Shown here piece by piece: positions 22,901 to 34,749 of a DNA stretch of 64,000 nt. The notes beneath the pieces are model-generated. The model did no database searches. It was not told where the DNA came from and saw only the letters and a program-made list of their open reading frames with translations. Each line of letters opens with the position of its first letter. Within the stretch, counting starts at the first letter, position 1. The stretch covers positions 1,537,382 to 1,601,381 of the forward strand of contig NC_031796.1 in NCBI RefSeq assembly GCF_001522545.3, read 5' to 3'. The stretch is from Parus major (lineage: Eukaryota; Chordata; Aves; Passeriformes; Paridae). Position numbers and translations under genes: made by a program.

Positions 22901-25900
22901 TGACATCACGGGGCTCTGCTGTGGGAAGCTCTGTGCTCCAGAGCCAAGGGCTCCTGGGTGAGGCAGGAGCAGCTCTCCAGAAACAAAGATCACGTTTCAT
23001 GTTGGCCTCCCCAGTGAAGTGGGACTGGGGAAGTGAGGGACAGATGCAGATGCCCAGGATGTGCAATACAGGCAGGGCAATTCCTACACAGGAAATTCAG
23101 ACTGATCACACATCCCATTTGCTCCTCAGAAACAGGTGATACAAAGCTGGGATTTACCCTTCCAAAATCTTGAGTTTAGCCTAAGAGTGACCTGAACAAT
23201 GGGCTCAATGTACCAGACAATCTCCTTTCTGGGATAAATCTGAGGCTTACATACATCCACTGCACAGAAGCAGTTGCATGAGAAGTGCTTGGTGCCTTTC
23301 AGATTTCATGCTCTCATTTCTTGTTCTATCAGGTCAGTACCAGCTGCATCCTGTTACAATCCTTGAGAAGAAAGATTTGGAAGCTGTAAGGAGAATGCCC
23401 CATGCAGATCTGCATTCCTCCTTGTACGACCCTCACTGGCACACAGTCTGCTTTTTTTTTTTTTTAATTTCAAAGAGCTGAGAAAGAAGAATCCTGGATA
23501 TGCATTTCAGGAAAAAAGTGTGATCAAATGCTGCTGCTGACAAAATCTGCCTCTAACAGCTCAGTCATGACTGCATTCACCCTGTAAAGCAAACAGTGAC
23601 AGAGGGTTGGCCTGAGCCAGTCACCTCCTCACCTGTCAGTGCTCAGGGAGCATGAGAGCTCTGCCACTTTCAGAGCTGGCACAATTCACCAGCCAGCCCT
23701 GCTCCAACAGATGTGGCACAGCACCTCCCAAACAAGGAAACCAGCCACACACCTGCCTGGGCCACGTCAAACACACCAGTTCTTATATAAGACCACACTA
23801 AACAAGTTAATCTCACCTTCCTGAAATCCCGTTTCTCAAAATCCACTTCAGCTATTTTTTCATACTCAAGCACAGTTGTGGCATTCTTCAGCTGAAAGAC
23901 AGAACACACAAGTGCTGCAGGACAGTCTCTGCCTTGAAATGCCACCAAGCAACATTTGAACAGCCAATCCCTGAATGGCAGAGCCAAAACTACTGCAGAC
24001 CATGGATCAATAGTGCAGATGACACGAATACTTTTGCCAGCATTAAAATCAGCTTGAAATAAAGTAACTGAACTGGGAGTCCAGGAAAATGTACCCTGTG
24101 AGAGAGACACAACAGTGGCAGCTGCCTTACACCACTCTCCATTTCTCCTTTGGCCAGCTCAGCCTCCTCAGCATCTACTGGGGACAGTTAAATGTGAACA
24201 TCCTCTTACCTCCTGTTGTGCCTGGGTGTTCTTATGATCCAGTTCTAAAACTCGTTGAAAGCAGCGGCTAGCAGCCATGGCATTCCCTAGGGAAAGGTGG
24301 CACTTCCCTTCCCGGAGGTGGCCCTGGGAACACAGGTAAAAGGGATTTGCAAGAGCTGTAACAGCTGCAAACCAGGGACTGAATGAGGTGCCTGAAGGTC
24401 TCCACGTACCCGTACAAAGCTGTCGTCCAACCTGACTGACTGCTGAGCATCCTCCAGCGCTTCTCGGAACCTCCCCAACATCATCAGCGTGGCAGCTCTG
24501 TTCCCATAATAACTGGCATTATTGGGACATGTATCTGGAGACAATGCAAGACTCACTATCAGTGTCACACAGCAGCTGCACGACTTGCAGCACTTCACAA
24601 CATTGGCTCTGACTGGCATTATCGATCTGGTGACATTTCCCAAGGTAATTAAAGCAGGCAAGAGGTTTTCATTCAGCAAGTGCTATCAGAAACCCCATTG
24701 GTGTGTTTGAAATCAGCAACCAGCTCCAATTTTAGACATGGTATTCAGCAAAGATTGATATTATCAGCTGTTCTCACCTATGGCTTTTGTGTAGTAGTTG
24801 AACGCTTCGTTGTAATCTTTCTTGGCATAGTATGCATTTCCCTGCTCCTTGAATGCTTCTGCTTCTCTGAAAGGAAGCAAAACACCACATTTTCAGAAGG
24901 AATGAACAGACAGACTGTGACCATGACAAGCATTTGATCCCCAAACAACCTCAGTATAACTGTTTAATGCTCCAAATTTAAGCTGGTTCTCATGAGATCC
25001 CCTCAGCACACCCCATTTCCTGCTGGCTCCCACATACTCCAGTGCTTTACCAGGATACTCAGGGATATTTCCTGGCCAAATTTTACATGGATGCAATAGA
25101 AGCCTAAAGCCACCTTTGAGTCCCCTCAGAGAGTCCAACAGAACTCCCTGGTATGGAGTTCATTCAACAGCCCCCTCCTGCAAGGTGCTGCACCTCAGAA
25201 CAAAAGAGACAGTGCTGGCTCCTTCAGGAGTCCCACATACTTACAAACCAGAGCCAAGAACAATTTCCACATTCAAAAGACAGCTAAATCAAAGAGAAAT
25301 ATGGGTACAAGCCTGCAACAGAAGCCTGGCACTGCCTTGGCAACAGGTCTAGAAATAGTCCTCACACTCAAGAGCAAGCATTTGCAGAGACAGTTTGGGA
25401 CATTTAAAAACACACAACATATGGTTTAAAGCAGCTTCCCTTAAACTCTCGAAAGCAAAGCTTCCCCTGAGGGAAACCAAGCCCTTTCTCTTCCCTCATC
25501 TCCCTTCAGCCTTTCACCTGCACAGGGCAAGAGGGAGGGCACATCACGGTGATGGAACAGTGAATGTGAGCAGTGCTCAGCAGGCTGACCTGGGAGAGAA
25601 CAAAGGGAATTGTGTTGGAACAAATTCCCATGTTTTCAGCCTTGCTCAGGCTGCCATTGGCCATTCCCACACAACCACCTCATGCAGGGGTTGTTTTCAC
25701 TGAGCCATGAACATTTCCCAGCTGGCAGAACAATGGACACTGGGAGCTGGGAAGTGTGCTCTTCACTTTCAGTTTGAAGTTTTTCTGTGGGCTACACCCC
25801 AGCTGAGTCCAGCCACAGCCCTGCAGGAGTTAAACCCTGGGATGAGATGGGTAAGAACTGTGGCAGAGCAAGGGGTAGAACACACCAATGCCCCCCTAGG

Positions 25901-28900
25901 GCCTTGTCCTGGCTCCCAGGTCAGCTCCTTCCACCCCTGCTCCAGAAAATGATGAATTTGCCCTTTGGAGAGGGGAACTGCCATCCCTCCTCTGCCACCC
26001 CCAGTATCACACCTGAGGCAGGTGCTGCAGCCTGGCTTTTCCTCAGGAGCCAGAACCCCCCAGAGTCCCAGGAGTTCTGCACCCTCCCAGCTACACTGAT
26101 GTGCAACAAAGACATGCCTGAGAGATGGAGCCATATCACAAGCATCAGGATGCAAACTCTGCATGATTAAAATGTTTCCAAACACAACCATCTTTTTTGA
26201 ATATTACAGATCAAATATCCAAATACAGTGGAAAAAGCACTCAGCACTTCTGCACTTTTGGAACCCGGGCAGTAAAGAATTTCACTGTTCTCTTGTTTCT
26301 GATATCACAGATTTTAAGTTCCTTCCCTCAGGTCTCTGTTGTCTAAAGAAACAGTTCTAATGGCAGAACCCACCTGAGCCACCATCACAACCTGTTCAGC
26401 ACAGTGGGCCGAGTCATAAATCTTTGAGCCATTTTACCTGTCCTGAGAATTACCACCTAACAGACACAGCTAAAGGCTGACTGCCAGAGCATTCCATCTG
26501 CCACAAATTGCTGGGAAGTGCTGGGAAAATGGGAGAAAGAAAACATAACCCCAGCAAAACCAATTTTCAGAAAGCGACTTTGAGGTGCCAGAGAAACATC
26601 CCCACACAAGGATTAATGTTTTCTACTCTTTTTTATTGGTCTGTCTTCCTTTTAAGCATTTTAATACAGATCAATGTATCAACAAGCCACAGTGACACTG
26701 GCAGAAAGAAGAGCACAGGTATTTCTGCTGCTCACATGGCCTAAGGCTTAACAATGAAAATTGTGAAAGCAAATCACCTCCACAGCATGAAGGCAAAGGA
26801 CCTGCTGGAGCTGTCAGGCTGGGCTCCAGCTCCAGCACCAGGACAGGAGCAGCTCTGCCCTGTTGTGCCCTGATGACACACAGAGCACACAGCCCTTGTT
26901 TACCACGGCTCTGGCTCCAACAAGGAGAACTGCAGCCCCTGATCTCACTGGGGATTGTTTCACCCCAACAGATGCTGTGGTCTGAATGAGCTCATTCTGC
27001 CTCCTGCGCTGCTGGGGCCTGCGCTCCCCACTTGCTACTTTTGACACTGAAGAAGAATCGTGCTTTGCTAAAAATACGCCCCCAGCTGAATGGGTGTCTT
27101 TGTGACAGTCTGTGTCTTCGTGGGGCTGCTCCATGCTGGACACAGAAATGGAGAAGAGCTGCACCAAGGAGCTGGGTAAGAAGCTTGTCTTTCATCACTC
27201 ACATGCACCACAGGCACAGGAGGGGCTGGTGGGAGTGATTCTCCTTGTGAGCGAGGCAATTATTTTTTTTCTCTTTTATGGTATTTCTCAGCATCTCTAA
27301 TACTTGAAATACTTTTGTCCCAGTCACCCCAGAGAACCTGCCAGCACTGAACTGTGGGCTGGAAAAAACCTCTGAGGTCTTTGAGCCCAAGCTGTGACCG
27401 ACCACCACCTTGTCAACCAGACCAGAGCACTGAGTGCAATGTCCAGTCATTCCTCGAACATCTCCAGGGATGGGGACTCCAACTGCTCCCTGGGCAATGC
27501 CTGACAACTCTTCCTGCAAAGAAATTCCACCTGACATCCAACCTGAACCTCTTCTGGCACAGCTTGAGGCCCAGGAAGACGAGCAGCAGCTGCGTGCAGT
27601 GACACTCCCTCGCACACTCAAGCTCTGAGGATGGAGCTCGCTGCCTGCCTGGGGAGAGAGGAAGCAGCACAAGGCTCCTTCTCCTCCCCGTGCCCTGTGA
27701 AAGCTCAGCCCCTCCTCATTCCAGCACAGCAGCTCTTGGAGAAGCCATCCTGCACACACTGACACAATCCCACGCTTGCCTAACAACTCCTGCCTCCTCC
27801 TCAGAGCTTCCACACGCTGCCCCCGCTCGAGTGCCGATCGTGGCTTCCACCTCCCACTCCAGCTCCCAATGAGACTCCTGCAGACACCTGATTTTCTGTC
27901 ATGGGAACCTTTAGGGATTTGTAACCCAGCAGCTCTTGGTCCAGGTGTGCTGGCACAGTCCCTGGGTAGGGATGTGCCACAACAATACCACCAGTGACAG
28001 AAATCCAGCACCTAAGCAGGTGGCAGAGTCACTATCTCCCAGCTCTCCTGACCCTCACTCCCACTTCACTGCCTGCCTCTGTTATGAAATGGTGGCAAAA
28101 CCCTAAAATAGCCAGGATTTAAGAAAGGCTCCAAAATCCTGTCCTGACCAAGCAATCTTTCCTGTTAGGCTCTGGCAAAAGCAACATACCTGCCAATTTT
28201 GTGCAGTTCTTGCAGAGGCTTTTTCTTTAATAGGATATGGTGCCTTTATCAGGCATTTTTGGGGGTGAAATCCCACCCAGATTCTCAGCTGTCAGATGTG
28301 ACTCAGCCGCTGGGGTAAAATAAGTTGGGTGATCTCAATTCAGTTTACAGCAGGCAGATGTCTAGAGCTTAAAATTAGCCATCATGTTTGCCCCTGGACA
28401 CACAATACTCTCCCCTCCCCTCTTTCAGGACTTGGAAGAGAAACAAAGCACTCCATGTGTCACAAAGATACACAGGATGCACTTAGAGACCTGTCCCCAG
28501 GTAAGGTTTGACACTGAGTGAGGATTCAGGATTTATATTTACAGCCTCCTCATGAGGGGCTGCAGAGGGGCAAGCACTGAGCTCTTCTCTCTGGTGGCCA
28601 GGGAATGGCTTGAGAAGGGTGAGGGAGGGTTAGGTTGGATATTAGGAAGAGGTGCATCCCCCAGAGGGTGTCTGGGCAGTGGGACAGGCTCCCCAGGGCA
28701 GTGGGACACACAGTGTGTGTGTGTGGCTGGCTGGGCAGTGCTGGCATGCCGAGGGCAGAGCGGAGCTGCTTCCTGGCACATCAGCTCCCCCCAACGCGTT
28801 CCCAGCGGCCTGGCTCAGCACACACACCATGGCAGACACTCAACACAGCCCCCAGCCCGGGAAATCCGAGCCTGGACACGCAGAAATCTCCAGCAATGGG

Positions 28901-31900
28901 CAAAGAACTCTCCTGCAGAAACACAACAACAGGCTGCCTCCAGCATCTCCAAGAGCAGAGCTGAACCTGAACACAGAAGGTGCTCAAACCCTCAGAACAT
29001 TCCTCATACCTGAGGGCAAACTCAGAGCCACAAGAACCAAAATATGCCACAAGAAATCCAAGAACCGACCCAAACCTTCCCTGCAGCCATGAGTGAGAGC
29101 AGCAGCCGAGCCCCAGCTTTAATTGTGCTGTTATGTAATTCCCAGAGCTTGGAATTAACCTAATTCCCAGCAATGGCCCCATCACGCCTGGCAGGTCCAC
29201 AGTGTAACTTTGGAAGGGTCTAGAATCAGCCTGAGAGTGCTTTTTTTGAAGGAAGCAATTCGTTTCAAATGAAGGAAGCCAGCCAGCTTAAGAATTCCAG
29301 GGGAAAACAACTACATTATGATTCACCTCAAAAAAGCACATTTCATGTTAAAGAAATAGGCTGAAACTGTAGGTATGGGTCACCTTTTCCTACTGGATAA
29401 ACCAACTGCCTAAGTTAGATATTCAAATACCCTGGAGATGCATGGGGGAGCAAACAACTACACAAGTACCTTCTGCTGCTTCTGGTATGATCATAAGATC
29501 ATAAAATAATTCCAGATGAGTAAAATGGGCTGGTTTATCACCTGGGAAACCCAAGTGCCCATTTACAGGCAGAACAGGAAGAGCAGAGCCTTCTCCAGGT
29601 TATCCCAGAATGACTGGGTGCCCCTCAGATGGCTCAACCCTCCTGCCAGTGCTGGAAAAGCAGAAAGCTGGTGAGAAATGACATCTATTCTGGAGGAGCC
29701 TCACTGAGATGCACTGGAAAAGCCTCTTGGTGCTCACCAACACCTGACAACCTCCAGGTAACACCTGCAGACCTGACCAGTGACCACAGCCTGGCCAGGC
29801 CCACAACCTCTGGGCCACTCCATGCTCGTCACTTTGCTGTGGGAAACATCGATGTCCTGCAGAGGCACCAACACATCCCAAGCCTGCAGCAGGGGCTCTG
29901 CAATCTCCTGACAGTATTTTCCCAACAGCTAGATGTATTTCTTTTTAAGAGGCTTCCACATGCTCCAATGCTGAAGAAGGAGAAAGATCCAGCCTGGAGC
30001 ACGCACGGGAGCCAAAATCCTGAGGTGCCAGGAAGATGACAAGGAAATTCTCCCTGGCAAAGCTCCAGTGGCCCAAGCTCATAAAGCAGCTGGGAGCAGG
30101 GAAAAAACTGTTCCCATGGTTGAGAAACCTTTAAAATTAATGAAGAAAAAAGTGAGTTTTTAGGGGCGGCCCAGTCCTGCTCATCAGCTGCTCCGTGCTG
30201 GTGCACCAATGGATAAAATTAACACAATTACATCAACACTTTCTGCCAGGACCCCAACAAGCCATGAGGCAGCAGCAGACAATAATTATCCTGTGACCAC
30301 ACTCCATTCCTGGGCTCTGGACACCCTGGGAGCCCTCTAGCATGTCTGCAGCTGCTTCAGAGCATTAGTTACAGCCATTCTGAAATGCAGATTTCCCCTT
30401 TTGCTTGTTTTCTAACTTTCCAGTTTTATTAAGCCACAGAGAACAGAATCGTGCCTTTGGACAAAGGTGAGTCCTTGATCAAAGTATCCATATGTATGTA
30501 ATCCCTAAATGGAAACAACAGAACATGGAACCCTCGCTTGCTAAGGATGCTGAAAAAGTTTTCCCTTATTTTTGCTGATTTTTACAGAAGGGAGAACAGA
30601 TACATCCCAAAGGCTGCATCAAATCAGAGTGCCCCATGCAGAGCTCACCCAGCTCTTGCCTGGTCCTGGATCTTTCACAAACATCTGACACCTTCTGAGG
30701 CTCCAACTCCACTCCCCAACACAGCAATTATTGCTCTGATTTCCTTGAGAGCATCTGAGCTACCACAGTGAATCGGGAAGGGCTGGGGTAGGGAAGAGGT
30801 TAATGCACAGAACTGCAAAGAAATCGGGGTGTGCAGAGCAACACCAAGGAATCAGCTCCTGCTGATGTATGAGTTATGGGTTCATTTTAGCAAGGGAAAG
30901 GTGCAACATCCCCAGAAGAACGTGAAAAGGAAACATTGTAAAGGCACCTAATGAAAGCTGTGAAGGACACAGCCTCAGGGAAGAAGAGCTGGAGGTCACT
31001 CCTTGCAGACACCTGTGCCTTCCAGCCAGGTTTTACCTCTGTGAATTTCTCCCATTTCAAACACCACAATTTGCTTGCCCGGGGGCCAGGAGTGATGTGC
31101 TCACACAGGCCTGTCCCAGCCTCACAGGCTGGGCGATCCCAGTGCTCTGGGAGCTCCAAGAGCCTCCTCAGCAGCTCCTCCCTTCTTGCTCAGCAGGACC
31201 TCCCGAGGGAGCTGCTCCTTGGGCATCACTTCCATACAATCCCTTGAGCCATCAATGGGAGTCTGAAACCACGGTTCCTCAGAGGCCACTTTTGGTTTTG
31301 TTTCCTCTTCTTCATTCCACTGAATCATCTTCCAGAGCAAATGCCTCACCTCCGGCAGGAACAGCTCTTTCCTTCCAGCTCCCTGAGAGACGAACCCAGC
31401 ACCTCCCACTATGGAAAACCAGTGGAGTTTCCTGGACAGGGACTTTTCCCCCTCTCTGCGCTCCAGCTCACTCATTCCTGGGGGGATAACCCGTGGGAAA
31501 GGTGGGGATCCCACCTTGCCCTGCCTCAGGTGACAGCTCCCCGGGCAGGGTGCACCAGAGCACGGCACAGCCACATCCGGAGCTCCTGGATGATGGAGCA
31601 TTCCCGGAGCAGGGCTCTACACAAGGCGTTTTTCCCGTTATCCACAGCAGGGCAGGACAGAGTGAAACCCTCTGTGGGCAGGTTTCAAAGGGACCAGGAA
31701 CCAGGGCAATGGGGTGACGAAGCAGCAAAAGGTTCAGGAGTTTGGAGCCTCCTCTTCCCACGAGTTTAATCCTTCCCTCCGCAGCGCGGGGGAGGACGCG
31801 CTCCCCGGACAGCGGTGAGGGTGTGTGGCCTGGGGACACAGGGTGTGAACTGCATTTCTGGGACACCCCGGTAACGGGTGGATGCTCAGATCCCGGTGCA

Positions 31901-32334
31901 CACGGAGGCCGCGGGAGCTCAGTGGGACACACCGGCACCGCATCGCAAAGCCAGCGGCTCCCGGGCCCCGCCGCGTGCGGCCCGCGGCTGTCACCGCCCG
32001 CCAGGTGAGCCCCGGGGCGCCGCCGCTCCCGGCCGGCCGGGACAGAGGACTTTGCCCGCGGGGTCCGCCCGGCCAAGGAGCGAGCGGAGTCCCCGGGCGC
32101 GCTCCCGGCCCTGCCGAGCACCTGCGGCCGCCATGCACCGCGGCCCCGGGCCCTGCGGCACTCGCAACCTCGCCGGGCCGCGGCCCGCCCACCGGGAGGG
32201 ACAGGGGCCGCCCTCTCCCCGCCCGGGCCGCCGCTCTACCTGCGCGCCTCCTCGTCGCTGTCGGTATCGCCGGGCCCGTCGGGCGCCGCCATGACCACAT
32301 CGCACTCGGCCTCGGCCGCCGCCGCCGCCGCCAT
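16980..32334 (-). CDS. DNAJC7: DNAJC7 (TPR2), TPR and J-domain co-chaperone
   Basis: Fourteen coding exons on the minus strand: 32334-32240, 24866-24778, 24534-24410, 24323-24210, 23891-23817, 22347-22229, 21915-21762, 21028-20864, 19890-19799, 18769-18696, 18352-18206, 18008-17856, 17395-17333, 17017-16980. Phases close exactly to 500 aa (human 494). The protein binds Hsp70 and Hsp90 through its TPR repeats and moves clients between them in the cytosol. The TPR array spans roughly residues 30-365 (e.g. [56 protein letters not shown]). The J domain covers about 387-457 with the Hsp70-activating H415-P416-D417 motif; D417 is split by an intron. The C-terminus is Gly/Phe-rich and ends FFFQFG. 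The N-terminus has a short polyalanine run and an acidic extension. Near-certain identification. Confidence 0.97.
19380..19598 (+). mobile_element. CR1 LINE fragment
   Basis: Blocks GGACATGAGGAAGAATTTCC, GGTTGCTCAGGGAGTCACC and AACTGGATGTGGTACTCAGT, then TTCCAAGCCAAATGATTCTA, reproduce the CR1 3' region in plus orientation. It lies in a DNAJC7 intron, antisense to the gene. Confidence 0.85.
27345..27575 (-). mobile_element. CR1 LINE fragment
   Basis: The plus strand shows the reverse complement of CR1: CTGGAAAAAACCTCTGAGGT, CCTTGTCAACCAGACCAGAG, CAGGGATGGGGACTCCAACT, GCCTGACAACTCTTCCTGCA, and ACAGCTTGAGGCC. It lies in the large first intron of DNAJC7. Confidence 0.88.
28580..28709 (+). mobile_element. 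CR1 LINE fragment
   Basis: Contains TTAGGTTGGATATTAGGAAG, CCCAGAGGGTGTCTGGGCAG and ACAGGCTCCCCAGGGCAGTG, a CR1 internal 3' segment. It lies in DNAJC7 intron 1. Confidence 0.85.
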
Positions 32335-32960
32335 CTTACCGCGCGGGGCTGGGCCGGACCGAGGCGGGGCGGGGCGGGGCGAGGGCCGGAACGGGCGGAG
32401 CCTCCGCCGGTGGGGCGGGGCGGGGGCAGACCGGCAGGGGGAGCCCGCGGAGGGGCCCGGCGGCGGCATCGGGCGGGGCCGGGACCGGGAGATGGGCGGA
32501 ACTTGAACGGGAGGCGGGCGGGGCTTATACAGACCACGCCCCCTTCCTGCGCATGGCAGCACCGCGTCTCGCGGTCCGCCCGCCCACAGGGGGGCGCTGT
32601 GGTCCCGCCGCGCCCGTCCCGCGCCGCCGGTGAGGCTCGGCCGCGCCCGCCCCGGTGCGGCGGGATGGGCAAGAGCTGCAAGGTGGTGGTGTGCGGGCAG
32701 GCCTCGGTCGGGAAAACCTCCATCCTGGAGCAACTGCTGTACGGGAACCATGTGGTCGGTAAGCGCGGCTTCCCCGGGAAGCGGCGACCCCGGGGTGTAG
32801 CGGGCAGTGGGCAGTGCTGGCTGTGGGGATCCCCCCGGGCAGGGCTGTCCCCGGTCACCCCCAAGCACGGCGGCCGCGGGCGGGGAGGACACGGCGGGAC
32901 AGCTCCCCGGGCTGGGTTCCCACGTGGCTCCTGCCCTCCCCGCCAGGCTCGGAGATGATC
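31880..32960. promoter_or_regulatory. CpG island with bidirectional DNAJC7/NKIRAS2 promoter
   Basis: The start codons of DNAJC7 (minus, 32334) and NKIRAS2 (plus, 32665) are 330 bases apart head-to-head in a CpG island. Between them are runs of GC boxes (GGGGCGGGGC near 32366-32422) and no TATA box. The DNAJC7 start codon lies within AAGATGGCGGC, a canonical YY1 motif. This is the usual pattern of a housekeeping bidirectional promoter. Confidence 0.85.
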
Positions 32961-33825
32961 GAGACCCAGGAGGACATTTACGTGGGCTCCATCGAGACGG
33001 ACCGCGGTGTGCGGGAGCAGGTCCGCTTCTACGACACGCGGGGGCTGCGCGACGGGCTGGAGCTGCCCAAGCACTGCTTCTCCTGCACCGACGGCTACGT
33101 GCTGGTCTACAGCACCGACAGCAAGGAGTCCTTCAAACGTGTCGAGCTGCTCAAGAAGGAGATAGACAAGTCCAAGGACAAGAAGGAGGTGAGTCCCCCT
33201 GGAGAAGGGGCTGCCAGTGGGATCTGCTCCCCTGGGGCAGGTTCTCATCTTTGTTTTCTCCAGCTTGTCACAACATACCGCTGGCTCCCTGATCCCATGG
33301 GTCCCTGATCTGTGAGGCTCCCAGCAGTAACAGGTTGTCTCCTGGGATGTTCTTTGAGCATACAGGTGCTCAAAAGCTCCTTCCACTTTGGGGCTGGTTT
33401 GGGATACACAGACTTCATCAGGAGAGGAAGGGAGTGCTGAGATCATTTGGTTTCAAAAGGCCTTGACGTGGACGGGGAATCAGTGGCAGGGCCAGGCCCA
33501 CCACTGAGGGTCTCCATGGCAGAGCCAGCCAGCCCTGCAGCTCCGTGGTTGGTCATCAGGGGCCCTTCTCACCCTTTTGGAACAGGTCACCATTGTGGTT
33601 TTGGGCAACAAGTGTGACCTGCAGGAGCAGCGCCGGGTGGACCATGATGCAGCCCAGCACTGGGCCAAGGGCGAGAAGGTGAAGCTGTGGGAGGTGTCTG
33701 TGGCTGACCGGCGCACGCTGATCGAGCCCTTCATCTACCTGGCCAGCAAGATGACACAGCCACAGAGCAAGTCTGCATTTCCCCTGAGCCGCAAGAACAA
33801 GGGCAGCGGATCCATGGATGGCTGA
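32665..33825 (+). CDS. NKIRAS2: NKIRAS2, kappa-B-Ras2 small GTPase-like inhibitor of NF-kappa-B signalling
   Basis: Three coding exons (32665-32758, 32947-33188, 33586-33825) give 191 aa, the family's usual length. Kappa-B-Ras proteins bind IkB-beta/NF-kB complexes and slow IkB degradation, and also restrain Ral signalling (family knowledge). The P-loop GQASVGKT is at residues 11-18, the switch II equivalent DTRGL at 61-65, and the base-binding GNKCD motif is in exon 3. As in other kappa-B-Ras proteins, Ala13 and Leu65 stand where Ras has Gly12 and Gln61, the pattern of a GTPase-impaired Ras. There is no C-terminal CaaX box; the end is [10 protein letters not shown]. The gene is head-to-head with DNAJC7 and tail-to-tail with ZNF385C. 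Near-certain. Confidence 0.97.
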
Positions 33826-34701
33826 GCCTGCTTCCCCTTCCCTTCCACTGCCGCCTCCTCTTCCTCACCTTCCTGTTTCCCTCACACACACCTCCTGCTG
33901 AGTCCTGTCTGGTGCCACAGAGCCTGTGGGAAGCAGGTGGCAGGAGGAACAATCATCCCAGGGCTAGGAATGGTCCTGGCAGATGAGAGAGGCAGTAGGA
34001 CAGGAGGCACTCCTCTCTCTGCCCAGCCCCTGCAGTGGGCAGAGGTGCTATAGGAAGCTCACTCAGTGACCCCCTCTGCTCTCAGGTGCAGGCTGGGAGA
34101 GTGGAACAGAGGCACAGCACAGGCTAGCTGGAACGCTGGGATCAGCTCCACATCTGGAGGGAACAACTCCCTCTTTTTCTGTTTCCTGATAACATGTGGG
34201 CAGAGCCTGTTTGCTGGCCCTGCCTCCAGCCAAGCAGCTGTCCTTGCCCTGCCCCAGCTGGCTCTGTGCTGCTCCCTGGCAGGTTGTCCCTCACTCTGGC
34301 AGTGTTCACTGCTCCTTTATGCACTGAAATATCCAGACATGCTGCCCCAGGGAATGTCTAGAACAAGGCAGGTGCTGTTCTTGAGGGCAGGGTGCCCAAA
34401 TCCATCATTCCAGCCCTCCTCTTCCTGAGTGCAGACTCAGCCACAAGCTTGGAGGAGATGGGGTTGTGCTTAACCTGCCTGCCTAGATCCTTGGAGGAGC
34501 TGGGACTATACTTACACTGCACACCCCTGATGCTTTGGGCTATGGCAGCTCTCACTGCCCACCTGTCACAATGCTGCCTCCTCTCAGCATAAGACAAGGC
34601 ACAGGTGTCCCAGTCCTACCCAGTAACTCTCGTTCCCTTCAGGTAATCTGGATGTAGGAAAAGAACTGATGAAAAGCTCCAATGTGTTTATACTTGTTCC
34701 T

Positions 34702-34707
34702 TTTATT
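34702..34707 (-). terminator. ZNF385C: Probable ZNF385C poly(A) signal
   Basis: On the minus strand the sequence reads AGTAAATAAAAGG, giving AATAAA at 34707-34702, downstream of an AT-rich 3'UTR-like tract (34740-35090). The implied ZNF385C 3'UTR is about 2.8 kb. It lies 14 bp from the convergent NKIRAS2 signal. Confidence 0.55.
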
Positions 34708-34720
34708 TACTGAGTAACAC

Positions 34721-34726
34721 AATAAA
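34721..34726 (+). terminator. NKIRAS2: NKIRAS2 poly(A) signal
   Basis: An AATAAA 0.9 kb after the NKIRAS2 stop, in an AT-rich block. No other plus-strand gene ends nearby. Confidence 0.7.
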
Positions 34727-34749
34727 GCGACGAGATTCGGTTATCAAAA

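Larger units (their letters stand above)
24867..32239 (-). other. DNAJC7 intron 1 (7.4 kb), no nested gene recognised
   Basis: The longest DNAJC7 intron. Apart from two CR1 fragments and the promoter-proximal CpG island above about 31.8 kb, no exon-like, RNA-gene or repeat feature was recognised. Confidence 0.6.

Noticed and set aside
31734..33446. 570-codon minus-strand open frame across the DNAJC7/NKIRAS2 promoter
   Set aside because: It runs antisense through NKIRAS2 exons and the CpG island. It is a GC-rich shadow frame, not a gene.
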